Source of the DNA: Clostridiales bacterium UBA4821
Lineage (GTDB): Bacteria > Bacillota > Clostridia > Acetivibrionales > UBA4821
Assembly (NCBI GenBank): GCA_002402315.1
Contig: DHFP01000078.1
Coordinates: forward strand, 618-21,657
Reading direction: 5' to 3'
Length of the DNA stretch: 21,040 bases
Below the pieces are notes generated by a model. That model saw only the letters and a list, made by a program, of their open reading frames with translations, searched no databases and was not told where the DNA came from. Position numbers and translations under genes: made by a program. Positions 15,242 through 21,040 of this stretch are shown here, one piece after another. The number at the start of each line of letters is the position of its first letter. Positions within the stretch are counted from its first letter, which is position 1.

Positions 15242-16228
15242 ATGAAAGTTTTCAAAACAAATAATTTAAGCTTTTTAGATAGGGTCCGACTTAACAATGG
15301 AAATGATAAGTTGAAAGGTTTATTTCATAATCTAGTTAAATTAAATCCAGAAGAAGCGGCCAATTTAATTAATGATAAGAACTTATATTTTTGTTCTCTA
15401 TTTATACTTAAGCCTGTAATCGACAAACTTGAGTTTTTTAATCATTTGAGTTCACGAAATAAAGATGCCCTGACTATTACTACTGAAATATTAAAAAGAA
15501 AGGCTTCAAATAAAGAGAGCTTATCGTTTGATTGCAATCAAATGAACTATTCTACCCTAAAGTGGATTTTTGAAACCGGATGCTTTGATGACGGGCTAAG
15601 TAATCAATATGATGAAGTATTAGACATTACAGCAATACATCTCATCAAATCATATAATGATAAATCAGTTCTACCTGTTATAGCAGAAATGATTTTTAGT
15701 AGATACAAAAAAGGATTGTATATCTATGATTTGGTCTGGGCTTTTTTTGAGTCACGTGATCCCCGCAGATTAATTATTTTTGCAAATCGCATGCATTCAA
15801 CTCATTGGATGGATGTTGAACTTGCATGTAAGCTTTTAGGCTTTATTCCAGGTATTGATATAAACCGAAATAATGATAAGTTTATAAAATATTTATATAT
15901 ACGAAATTGGATTCAAGAAAACCATCTATTTATGCATTATACCGGTGAGAGCTTTCAACAGACGCCTAATCCCATACCCTATCTGGTATCGCTGGAAGCA
16001 AAATATTTATGTAAGCCAGTACCTGAAGATAGTCAAGAACCATTAAGAATATTAAATGAAGATGAAAGTAATCTCATGGAAAGATTTAAAGGTCTGAACA
16101 AAGATACTCAAATACTACTTTCAACCTGCTCATTTTTACTGTATCGCCAAAACAAATCAACGTGGAATAAATGGATTCACTATCCTGTTGAAGAGCAGAT
16201 AAGGATTGTACTAGGGGGATTATCATGA
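15242..16228 (+). CDS. Unrecognised alpha-helical protein coupled to transglutaminase
   Basis: 328 residues with no family I can name. It has no signal peptide and no membrane helix. The centre (about 120-200) looks like stacked amphipathic helices, as in HEAT-type solenoids (DITAIHLIKSYNDKSVLPVIAEMIF, then DLVWAFFESRDPRRLIIFANRM). The last third has two tight conserved-looking blocks (NPIPYLVSLEAKYLCKPV and STCSFLLYRQNKSTWNKWIHYP). ATG 15242 follows AAGGAAG by about 12 bases. The stop overlaps the tgl start (ATGA at 16225-16228), so the two proteins are translationally coupled. A spore-coat role, as substrate, chaperone or localiser of Tgl, is an inference from this coupling. Confidence 0.75.
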   Translation: MKVFKTNNLSFLDRVRLNNGNDKLKGLFHNLVKLNPEEAANLINDKNLYFCSLFILKPVIDKLEFFNHLSSRNKDALTITTEILKRKASNKESLSFDCNQMNYSTLKWIFETGCFDDGLSNQYDEVLDITAIHLIKSYNDKSVLPVIAEMIFSRYKKGLYIYDLVWAFFESRDPRRLIIFANRMHSTHWMDVELACKLLGFIPGIDINRNNDKFIKYLYIRNWIQENHLFMHYTGESFQQTPNPIPYLVSLEAKYLCKPVPEDSQEPLRILNEDESNLMERFKGLNKDTQILLSTCSFLLYRQNKSTWNKWIHYPVEEQIRIVLGGLS

Positions 16229-17001
16229 TAATAATATCAGGTAGTGTAATTGACATTAATAGTATTATCGGTCAGTATCCTGAAGCAGGTGTTGAAAGAA
16301 AGATTATTAATATATTATCTTCAAGTAATATAGCTTATGAATATAATTCGGTAAATCAGTTGAAATTCGAACTGAACCTACGAAAAAGTATCATTGCCAA
16401 TGCCAAAAAACTTCATAATAGTAAATTTTCTTTTAGGACCTTCCGTGATTCCAAGTGCAACCCAAATTATTGGCACCGTACGAATGAAGGCGGCTTTATG
16501 TTAAATACATGGGTTAAGCCATCTAATGCAATAAAAGACATTTATATGAATAGTTCGGAATATGGTACTGAATGTGCAACTGCCATTGTTATTGTTTATT
16601 ACGGAGCACTCGTAGATATATTTCCTGAGCAAGTTTTTAACAGCTTATTCTCTGGAATATATTTAATGGATTGGCAGCATCTCGATAGTGATCTCGGTAT
16701 CAGTATGTATAGAAATTTAGTTGATTACCTGCCAGGGGATTGCAGATACTTTAACAACCCTGATGTAAACCCACTGACTCCCGAATGGCAAGGTGAAAAT
16801 GCTATTGACCTGGGCGATGGAACCTACTATGGACATGGTATAGGTATAAAAACTGCTGAAGGAATCATTAATGCTTTAAATAGAAATAGAAAAAGCGGAG
16901 CAGAGATATCAGCATATCTGACCGATACAGCAAACAGGCCGAATTTTAAATATCTGGCTAATATTTACTATAGTTTTTCTCCAAGACTTATTGTTTCTTA
17001 A
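16225..17001 (+). CDS. tgl: Spore-coat protein-glutamine gamma-glutamyltransferase (transglutaminase)
   Basis: 258 residues closely following B. subtilis Tgl (245 residues): MIIISG start, FELNLRKSIIANAKKLH (48-64), and ECATAIVIVYY (116-126). Cys117 in the last block corresponds to the catalytic cysteine preceded by glutamate. GDCRYFNNPD follows at 171-180, and WQGENAIDLGDGTYYGHGIGI (188-208) carries the second essential glutamate E191. Tgl forms epsilon-(gamma-glutamyl)lysine cross-links between coat proteins late in sporulation. Its start ATG overlaps the stop of the preceding unknown gene by the ATGA arrangement. There is no ribosome site of its own except AGGGGG about eight bases upstream inside that gene. 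No clear terminator follows. Identification is firm. Confidence 0.9.
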   Translation: MIIISGSVIDINSIIGQYPEAGVERKIINILSSSNIAYEYNSVNQLKFELNLRKSIIANAKKLHNSKFSFRTFRDSKCNPNYWHRTNEGGFMLNTWVKPSNAIKDIYMNSSEYGTECATAIVIVYYGALVDIFPEQVFNSLFSGIYLMDWQHLDSDLGISMYRNLVDYLPGDCRYFNNPDVNPLTPEWQGENAIDLGDGTYYGHGIGIKTAEGIINALNRNRKSGAEISAYLTDTANRPNFKYLANIYYSFSPRLIVS

Positions 17002-17174
17002 TGTTTCTTAAAAATTTCATTGAAAATACTAAGCAATTAAAATAAAATAGAATAGTTACAAATCTTCAATTATTTATTATCTTCGTAATGGAAGATATGG
17101 ATTATATTTAACTTTGTATTACTCTAATATGAGAGTGAAGTAAGTCATTCAGGAAGTTGAAAGGAGCATGTTAA

Positions 17175-17978
17175 ATGAACAATCAGGATTTCATATTCTA
17201 CGGATGTAGAAATATCCATGAAGTTATTGCAGCATGGAGAAGAAAGGAAGTTATTGTTTGGGAAGATTTTGACGAAACGATTACAGAGCCTGATTCAGCA
17301 ACAAGCTGGTCTATTTTAACTCACAGCGGACTAATGCCAGAAGAATTTGTTGAGAAGAGAAATATTTTATATGATTATTACAGAAAAGTTGAACGAGATT
17401 TGAATAAACCTCAGGTGTTGAGAAGAAAGGCTATGGAAGAATGGTATAAAATGATGCTGGAGTTGCTGATAGAATATAAGCTGAGCGAAATTATAATTAA
17501 GGAAGCTGTAAGAAGAACTGACTTAATGTATTTCAGGGGCTATGGTAAAGAATTGTTATCGTTAGGAATACCGGTAATAATTGTATCAGCCGGAATTGGC
17601 AACGTTATTGAGGAATTTTTGAGATTCCATGGATGCTTGGAAAATGTTATAATAATAGCAAATTATTTGTACTTTGAAGATGGTATTGTTTCGGGGTATT
17701 CAGAGAATATCATTCATTCGGCTAACAAAGATGAAATAATCTATCCGGAAAAAGTACAAAATTTATTAATGGATCGACCAAATTGCATTGTTATAGGCGA
17801 TTCAATAGGCGATATTAAAATGATTCCGAAAGAAAACCTTGAAAAAGCAATAAAAATAGGTTTTCTCAATAATTGTATTGAGAAATACCTATCAAGGTAC
17901 ACAGAACACTTTGATATTGTTTATACTAATGGCCATTCATTTGGGCATATAATAAATCTTATAAACAATATTAAATAA
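17175..17978 (+). CDS. HAD-superfamily phosphatase, pyrimidine 5'-nucleotidase (UMPH-1/cN-III)-like
   Basis: 267 residues. The HAD nucleophile motif is DFDETIT (31-37; D31 nucleophile, D33 acid/base). Motif II is in IPVIIVSAGIGNVIEEFL, and motif III/IV is CIVIGDSIGDIKM. Several stretches resemble eukaryotic cytosolic pyrimidine 5'-nucleotidase cN-III rather than ordinary bacterial HAD enzymes: MEEWYKMMLELL, SAGIG.VIEEF, ANYLYFEDG, the NIIHSANK lysine motif, and KIGFLN....E....Y...FDIV near the end. The family removes phosphate from UMP/CMP or 7-methyl-GMP; the true substrate here is unknown. ATG 17175 follows AAAGGAG well. The gene ends at a bidirectional terminator shared with citrate synthase. 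A 173-nt gap separates it from tgl, so joint expression is uncertain. Confidence 0.75.
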   Translation: MNNQDFIFYGCRNIHEVIAAWRRKEVIVWEDFDETITEPDSATSWSILTHSGLMPEEFVEKRNILYDYYRKVERDLNKPQVLRRKAMEEWYKMMLELLIEYKLSEIIIKEAVRRTDLMYFRGYGKELLSLGIPVIIVSAGIGNVIEEFLRFHGCLENVIIIANYLYFEDGIVSGYSENIIHSANKDEIIYPEKVQNLLMDRPNCIVIGDSIGDIKMIPKENLEKAIKIGFLNNCIEKYLSRYTEHFDIVYTNGHSFGHIINLINNIK

Positions 17979-17990
17979 ACCTAATTATTT

Positions 17991-18024
17991 AAAGAGTGCC
18001 AATATCGTTTTATTGGCACTCTTT
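17991..18024. terminator. Bidirectional terminator between the HAD gene and citrate synthase
   Basis: A 14-bp stem, AAAGAGTGCCAATA (17991-18004) with TATTGGCACTCTTT (18011-18024), lies between two convergent genes. The GC core flanked by A-run and T-run suits both strands. Confidence 0.9.
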
Positions 18025-18034
18025 GTTGTTACAG

Positions 18035-19402
18035 CTACCGCGCATCCATGGGAGTATAATCATGTCTCTTTGCAACACTCTTGTAAGCCGGCCTGATGAT
18101 TTTTCCCGCATTTACGATTTCTTCAATACGGTGTGCACTCCAACCCACTATTCTGGAAATAGCAAAAATCGGTGTGAACATTTCATGCGGTATGTTGAGC
18201 ATTCTGTATACTAAGCCTGAATAAAAATCAACATTTGCACTTACACCCTTGTACATTTTACGTATTTGTGCTATAACTTCGGGCGCAAGCTTCTCTACCT
18301 TTGAATAGAGATTGAATTCATCCTCCAAGCCCTTCTCTTTTGCGAGTTTAGCTGCATGTTCCTTTAAAATAACCGCCCTGGGATCGGATATAGAGTAAAC
18401 AGCATGCCCAATACCATAGATCAAACCTGAACGATCAAAAGCTTCCTTGTTAAGTAATTTCATAAGATAGTTTTCAATTTCATTATCATCATCCCAATGT
18501 TTTAAGTTTTGCTTCATATCTTCAAACATTTGTATAACCTTAATGTTAGCGCCTCCATGCCTTGGTCCTTTTAGTGATCCAAGGGCTGCAGCAATTACGG
18601 AGTATGTGTCTGTTCCGGATGATGTAACCACGTGAGTTACAAAAGAAGAATTATTACCGCCGCCGTGTTCTGCATGGAGTACAAGAGCAAGGTCGAGAAG
18701 AGTTGCCTCGAGCTTTGAGTAATTGCTGTCCGGTCTCAGCATTTGAAGAATAATCTCGGCAGTGCTCAAATCGGGTCTTGGACTGTGAATATACAGGCTG
18801 TTGTTACCATGGTAGTGAGAGAAAGCCTGGTAACCATATACTGCAATCAATGGGAAGTATGCAGTCAGACGAATACATTGTTTTAATACGTTTTTAACCG
18901 AATTGTCATCCGCATTATCATCAAAGCTGTATAATGCCAATACACTTCGTGCCAATGAGTTCATAATATCTTTGCTGGGAGCTTTTAAAATCATGTCACG
19001 GACAAAATCTTCAGGCAGCTTTCGATAATCAGAAAGAAGCTGCTCAAAATCCTTGAGTTCCTGTTTGCCGGGGAGATTCCCAAAAAGCAACAAATAGCAG
19101 GTTTCTTCAAAACCATAGCGCCCATCACTAAGGAAACCGTTTACCATATCAGATATATCAATACCCCGGTAAAATAATCTTCCTGGAGCAGGAATCATAT
19201 CTTTTTCATCAATAATATAGGAACGTACCTCGCCAATTTCTGTCAAGCCAACAAGTACGCCTTTTCCATCTAAATCACGGAGACCGCGTTTTACTTCGTA
19301 TTTAGTAAATAATTCGGGGTTGATAAAACTACTCTTTTCGGCCAAGCTTCTCAATTCATCAAGCATTTTTCCTTCAAATTTCTCTGATTTACCACTTTTC
19401 AT
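18035..19402 (-). CDS. Citrate synthase (citrate/2-methylcitrate synthase family)
   Basis: 455 residues, somewhat long for a bacterial type II enzyme because of an N-terminal extension of about 60 residues. It condenses oxaloacetate and acetyl-CoA. The catalytic set is visible: His246 in HAEHGGGNNSS, His333 in YGIGHAVYSISDPR with the substrate Arg342, and Asp392 in ANVDFYSG. RHGGAN (281-286) and the PGRLFYRGIDI motif (73-83) are also present. ATG 19402 is preceded by GAGGT at suitable distance. Transcription probably starts about 150 nt upstream from a TTGACT...TAATCT promoter. The gene stands alone, convergent with the HAD gene. In anaerobes it feeds the oxidative branch to 2-oxoglutarate/glutamate. 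A 2-methylcitrate activity cannot be excluded, but no prp genes are present. Confidence 0.92.
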   Translation of the reverse strand: MKSGKSEKFEGKMLDELRSLAEKSSFINPELFTKYEVKRGLRDLDGKGVLVGLTEIGEVRSYIIDEKDMIPAPGRLFYRGIDISDMVNGFLSDGRYGFEETCYLLLFGNLPGKQELKDFEQLLSDYRKLPEDFVRDMILKAPSKDIMNSLARSVLALYSFDDNADDNSVKNVLKQCIRLTAYFPLIAVYGYQAFSHYHGNNSLYIHSPRPDLSTAEIILQMLRPDSNYSKLEATLLDLALVLHAEHGGGNNSSFVTHVVTSSGTDTYSVIAAALGSLKGPRHGGANIKVIQMFEDMKQNLKHWDDDNEIENYLMKLLNKEAFDRSGLIYGIGHAVYSISDPRAVILKEHAAKLAKEKGLEDEFNLYSKVEKLAPEVIAQIRKMYKGVSANVDFYSGLVYRMLNIPHEMFTPIFAISRIVGWSAHRIEEIVNAGKIIRPAYKSVAKRHDYTPMDAR

Positions 19403-19558
19403 AACATTATACCTCGCATAATAATATATTAATGACTTAAGTTACTAAATTTTAACTGCATTTCGGAAAGTTGCGTCAGACATATAGAGTTGTAAGCCGG
19501 AGAGGCTTAAAGGCAAATATAACTAATTTAGATTTCTAATACCCTTACATTAGTAGTT

Positions 19559-19587
19559 AGATTAACATTTTTTTTAAAGTAAGTCAA
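19559..19587 (-). promoter_or_regulatory. Probable sigma-A promoter of citrate synthase
   Basis: On the minus strand: TTGACT (19587-19582), a 17-nt A-rich spacer, and TAATCT (19564-19559). The leader of about 150 nt contains a small hairpin TAAGCC/GGCTTA (about 19494-19510). I do not recognise a known riboswitch in it. Confidence 0.5.
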
Positions 19588-19673
19588 TCTTGTAAAAAAT
19601 GTAAGTTGTATGGAAAATAATAAATAAGGATAAAAGATTTTTGAGGCAACTAAAAAAAGCCTTCAAATATTTC

Positions 19674-19712
19674 TTAAAAAAAATAAACAGACTGCGTAAT
19701 ATTCGCAGTCTG
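19674..19712 (-). terminator. Rho-independent terminator of ssrA
   Basis: On the minus strand, five bases after the CCA end of tmRNA: CAGACTGCG / CGCAGTCTG, a 9-bp stem with a 7-nt loop, followed by TTTATTTTTTTT. A classical strong terminator. Confidence 0.92.
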
Positions 19713-19734
19713 CTGCATGGTGGAGGCGAGGGGA

Positions 19735-20065
19735 CACATAATCCATCGTTTCCGATGGTGCTGACTATGTCTTGAACTTCTCTCGAAGTCCTCCGGCATA
19801 TTATGAAGGTAAAGTATAGATGATTTCCTTCATCCTAGTACTTCATATCCATTGGGACTTAGAAGTCTATAAGTCGATACAGAGCTGTCGGGTTTCCCCT
19901 CATACTCCTCGGCGTTGCCATCGAGCTAATGTAAGGGGACACACCTCTCAGATGTACTAGCATTCCTTTTACGTTGAGGAATGTCCCCTTTTGATCATCG
20001 TTACGGTTTCACCGATTAAGCCGGATTTTCACTTGCAAATTGCTTTGCAAGGCAACTCTTTTTGA
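19735..20065 (-). mobile_element. 331-nt ORF-less group I intron (IA-like) in the T-loop of ssrA
   Basis: Numbering i1 = 20065 to i331 = 19735. P1: exon CGAU plus i1-2 UC pairs with i8-13 GAGUUG, placing the last exon U opposite G10, the required U-G pair. P2: i15-22/i27-34 with a GCAA loop. P3: UCCGGC i41-46 / GCCGGA i269-274. P7: GACUUAU i191-197 / AUAGUC i298-303 with one bulge. P7.1: i219-225/i258-264. P7.2: i232-236/i243-247. P8: i275-281/i286-292 with a GAGA loop. P9: CCAUCG i308-313 / CGAUGG i318-323 with a GAAA loop. The last base is G331. A branched arm i78-84/i125-131 (GGGGACA/UGUCCCC) is peripheral. P7.1/P7.2 suggest subgroup IA. It has no room for a homing endonuclease, so it is not mobile by itself. 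P4-P6 were not fully resolved by hand. Confidence 0.9.
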
Positions 20066-20275
20066 ATCGAACCCCTGTCCGAAAACACATCCACAAGAAC
20101 TTCTCCGGGTGCAGCCTATAGTTTAACATTCCCTCCATGAACCGCCTACAGGCAGGCTGTTCACTTCAGTAGCTTCATAAGTCCGGCTTTAGCTCAAAGC
20201 TTTGCTAAGCTCGTTCTCCGCTAGTCGGCGCCCAATCCCGGGCCGCGGAACTCCCAGGTTGAACGTTAGCTGCGA

Positions 20276-20308
20276 TTAAGCAGCTAAAGCTAAATTATCG
20301 TTATTAGC
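20276..20308 (-). other. tmRNA proteolysis-tag reading frame
   Basis: The resume codon GCT (20308-20306) starts ten codons, A-N-N-D-N-L-A-L-A-A, and TAA at 20278-20276. With the alanine carried by tmRNA the tag is 11 residues, as in E. coli. The ALAA end is the ClpXP/FtsH-type degron. It lies wholly in exon 1. Confidence 0.9.
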
Positions 20309-20410
20309 GTTTATTTTTAGTTTCCCGTTTTTTTAGGTGGCCAACGAGAATCCACCACCCGCTATTCAAGTCTCAACATTCCCGTCGAAACCAATACGCC
20401 CCCGTGTTTA

Positions 20411-20466
20411 AGTTGACAGTTAACAGTTAAAAGCCAAGTGCTAACAGCCAATAGCTAATAGCCAAT
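20411..20466. repeat. Degenerate short direct repeats between smpB and ssrA
   Basis: The plus strand shows repeated AGTTAAC-like and AGCCAAT/AGCTAAT-like units in a row (gacagttaacagttaa, then agccaa, aacagccaa, tagctaa, tagccaa). The run includes the last codons and stop of smpB. It looks like replication-slippage sequence rather than a promoter. Confidence 0.5.
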
Positions 20467-20928
20467 TTTTGAGTTTTCCTTCAGTCTAATCTCAATCTCA
20501 CGCTTTGCGTCTCTTTCGGCGATGTCGTCGCGCTTGTCGTATAGCTTTTTACCCTTTGCAAGGCCTAATTCAATCTTTACCCATTTGCCGCTAATATAGA
20601 CAGATAGGGGAACCAGCGTCAAACCTTTCTGACTCATAAGCCCGTACAATTTGATTATTTCCTGCTTATTTAGCAGCAGCTTTCTGTCCCTCTCCGGATC
20701 AACATTGAAAATGCTGCCTTTTTCGTAAGGGCTTATATGCATACCGGATAGTATGATCTCACCATCCTTAATATATGCATAGCTGTCCTTAAGGTTTACT
20801 TTCCCCATCCTTACTGATTTAACTTCAGTGCCGGACAATGCTATACCGGCTTCAAAGGTCTGTTCAATGAAGTAGTCATGTCTGGCTTTTTTGTTTGTAG
20901 CAATAATTTTGTTATTAGTCTTATTCAT
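20455..20928 (-). CDS. smpB: SsrA-binding protein SmpB
   Basis: 157 residues, normal length. It binds the tRNA-like domain of tmRNA and takes it into the stalled ribosome. Seen: the N-terminal NKKARHDYFIEQTFEAGIALSGTEVKS, the barrel region with SYAYIKDGEIILSGMHISPYEKG, the LLLNKQEI helix, KGLTLVPLSVYISGKWVKIELGLAKGKKLYDKRD, and a basic C-terminal tail (DAKREIEIRLKEN) that probes the empty mRNA channel. ATG 20928 has GGAG only two bases away, so the real pairing site may be AAGG eight bases upstream. The last codons lie in a degenerate repeat, ending in NSKIGY. It is transcribed from a perfect-looking sigma-A promoter about 55-85 nt upstream, with ssrA directly downstream. Confidence 0.95.
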   Translation of the reverse strand: MNKTNNKIIATNKKARHDYFIEQTFEAGIALSGTEVKSVRMGKVNLKDSYAYIKDGEIILSGMHISPYEKGSIFNVDPERDRKLLLNKQEIIKLYGLMSQKGLTLVPLSVYISGKWVKIELGLAKGKKLYDKRDDIAERDAKREIEIRLKENSKIGY

Positions 20929-20951
20929 ATCTCCAGCCTTCTTTTCAGGGT

Positions 20952-20984
20952 AAAAAAACCCACCAATATAGGCGGGGCTTTTTT
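20952..20984. terminator. Terminator-like hairpin between the smpB promoter and start
   Basis: CCCACC (20959-20964) pairs with GGCGGG (20971-20976) around AATATA, flanked by seven A's on one side and TTTTTT on the other, so it can act on either strand. On the minus strand it starts about at the predicted smpB transcription start and is followed by seven U's. Confidence 0.7.
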
Positions 20985-21013
20985 ATTATAGTATATTTGG
21001 TGAGTTTAGTCAA
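20985..21013 (-). promoter_or_regulatory. Sigma-A promoter of smpB
   Basis: On the minus strand: TTGACT (21013-21008), a 17-nt spacer and a perfect TATAAT (20990-20985). Transcription should start near 20978, giving a leader of about 50 nt that begins with the hairpin at 20959-20976. Confidence 0.8.
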
Positions 21014-21040
21014 ATGCAATTTCAAAACTGAGCCGGTATT

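Larger units (their letters stand above)
19718..20403 (-). ncRNA. ssrA: tmRNA (transfer-messenger RNA) gene, interrupted by a group I intron
   Basis: tmRNA rescues stalled ribosomes with SmpB and tags the unfinished protein. On the minus strand the 5' end reads GGGGGCGTATTGGTTTCGAC (from 20403) and the 3' end CGCCTCCACCA (to 19718). These form the 7-bp acceptor stem with one G-U pair, and CCA is encoded. The tag frame at 20308-20276 gives A-N-N-D-N-L-A-L-A-A then TAA. The T-arm is split: exon 1 ends ...AGGGGTTCGAT at 20066 and exon 2 begins TCCCCTCG at 19734. Joining them gives the perfect arm AGGGG-TTCGATT-CCCCT. The gene is 686 nt, and removing the 331-nt insert leaves 355 nt, the usual tmRNA size. 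It lies directly downstream of smpB on the same strand, with its own terminator. No convincing separate promoter is seen, so it may be processed from an smpB-ssrA transcript. Confidence 0.95.

Noticed and set aside
18035..18214. A plus-strand frame of 72 residues (17996-18214) over the end of citrate synthase.
   Set aside because: It begins at the shared terminator and runs antisense to the citrate synthase C-terminus.
19718..20065. An integrated genetic element using the ssrA 3' end as attachment site.
   Set aside because: Elements using ssrA leave a direct repeat of the 3' end and carry an integrase. Here there is one CCA end, no integrase, and the insert folds as a group I intron.
20404..20445. 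A dedicated ssrA promoter, TTGGCT-17-AACTTA on the minus strand.
   Set aside because: The -10 match is very poor and the stretch is better explained by degenerate repeats.
1..21040. CRISPR arrays, insertion sequences, tRNA or rRNA genes, phage genes.
   Set aside because: No regularly spaced repeats, transposase or integrase frames, or cloverleaf genes other than the tmRNA domain were seen.

Overview
The window reads as chromosomal DNA of an AT-rich, spore-forming, Gram-positive anaerobe of the class Clostridia. It resembles the Ruminiclostridium/cellulolytic Clostridium group, but the genus is an inference. The evidence is the low GC, the strong AGGAGG-type ribosome sites, TTG/GTG starts, intrinsic terminators with long T-tracts, a spore-coat-type transglutaminase, and a tmRNA tag ending in ALAA next to smpB.

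Left part, 1-7700, all on the + strand: an FAD-dependent UDP-galactopyranose-mutase/protoporphyrinogen-oxidase-like enzyme with a Nudix hydrolase; a PaaX-family regulator; a probable three-gene membrane operon (MFS transporter, GT28 diacylglycerol-glucosyltransferase-like enzyme, DUF1294 protein); a cytoplasmic protein carrying a lone starch/glycogen-type carbohydrate-binding module; and a two-CBS-domain protein. Intrinsic terminators separate several of these units.

Middle, 7700-15000: an APC-type amino-acid permease with a soluble C-terminal domain, a small HTH protein, and a membrane-anchored J-domain protein with two SmpA/OmlA-like repeats. The J-domain gene ends inside the remains of a divergently read patatin phospholipase gene. 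Only about 35 codons of that gene, with a perfect ribosome site, survive behind a calcium-binding-type gene on the minus strand. After a dyad-rich divergent spacer come cysK, with a clear sigma-A promoter and a possible short leader peptide, and an S41 (CtpA/B-type) protease with a peptidoglycan-binding tail.

Right part, 15000-21040: an unrecognised alpha-helical protein translationally coupled to a spore-coat transglutaminase (tgl); a HAD phosphatase resembling the mainly eukaryotic pyrimidine 5'-nucleotidase UMPH-1/cN-III; and, on the minus strand, citrate synthase, ssrA (tmRNA) and smpB.

The most striking object is ssrA. The gene spans 686 nt instead of about 355 because a 331-nt group I intron sits inside the T-loop of the tRNA-like domain. 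P1 with a U-G pair at the splice site, P2, P3, P7, P7.1/P7.2, P8, P9 and a terminal G can all be drawn by hand. Removing it restores a perfect T-arm and a 355-nt tmRNA. ssrA and smpB act together in trans-translation, so ribosome rescue in this organism should depend on RNA splicing.
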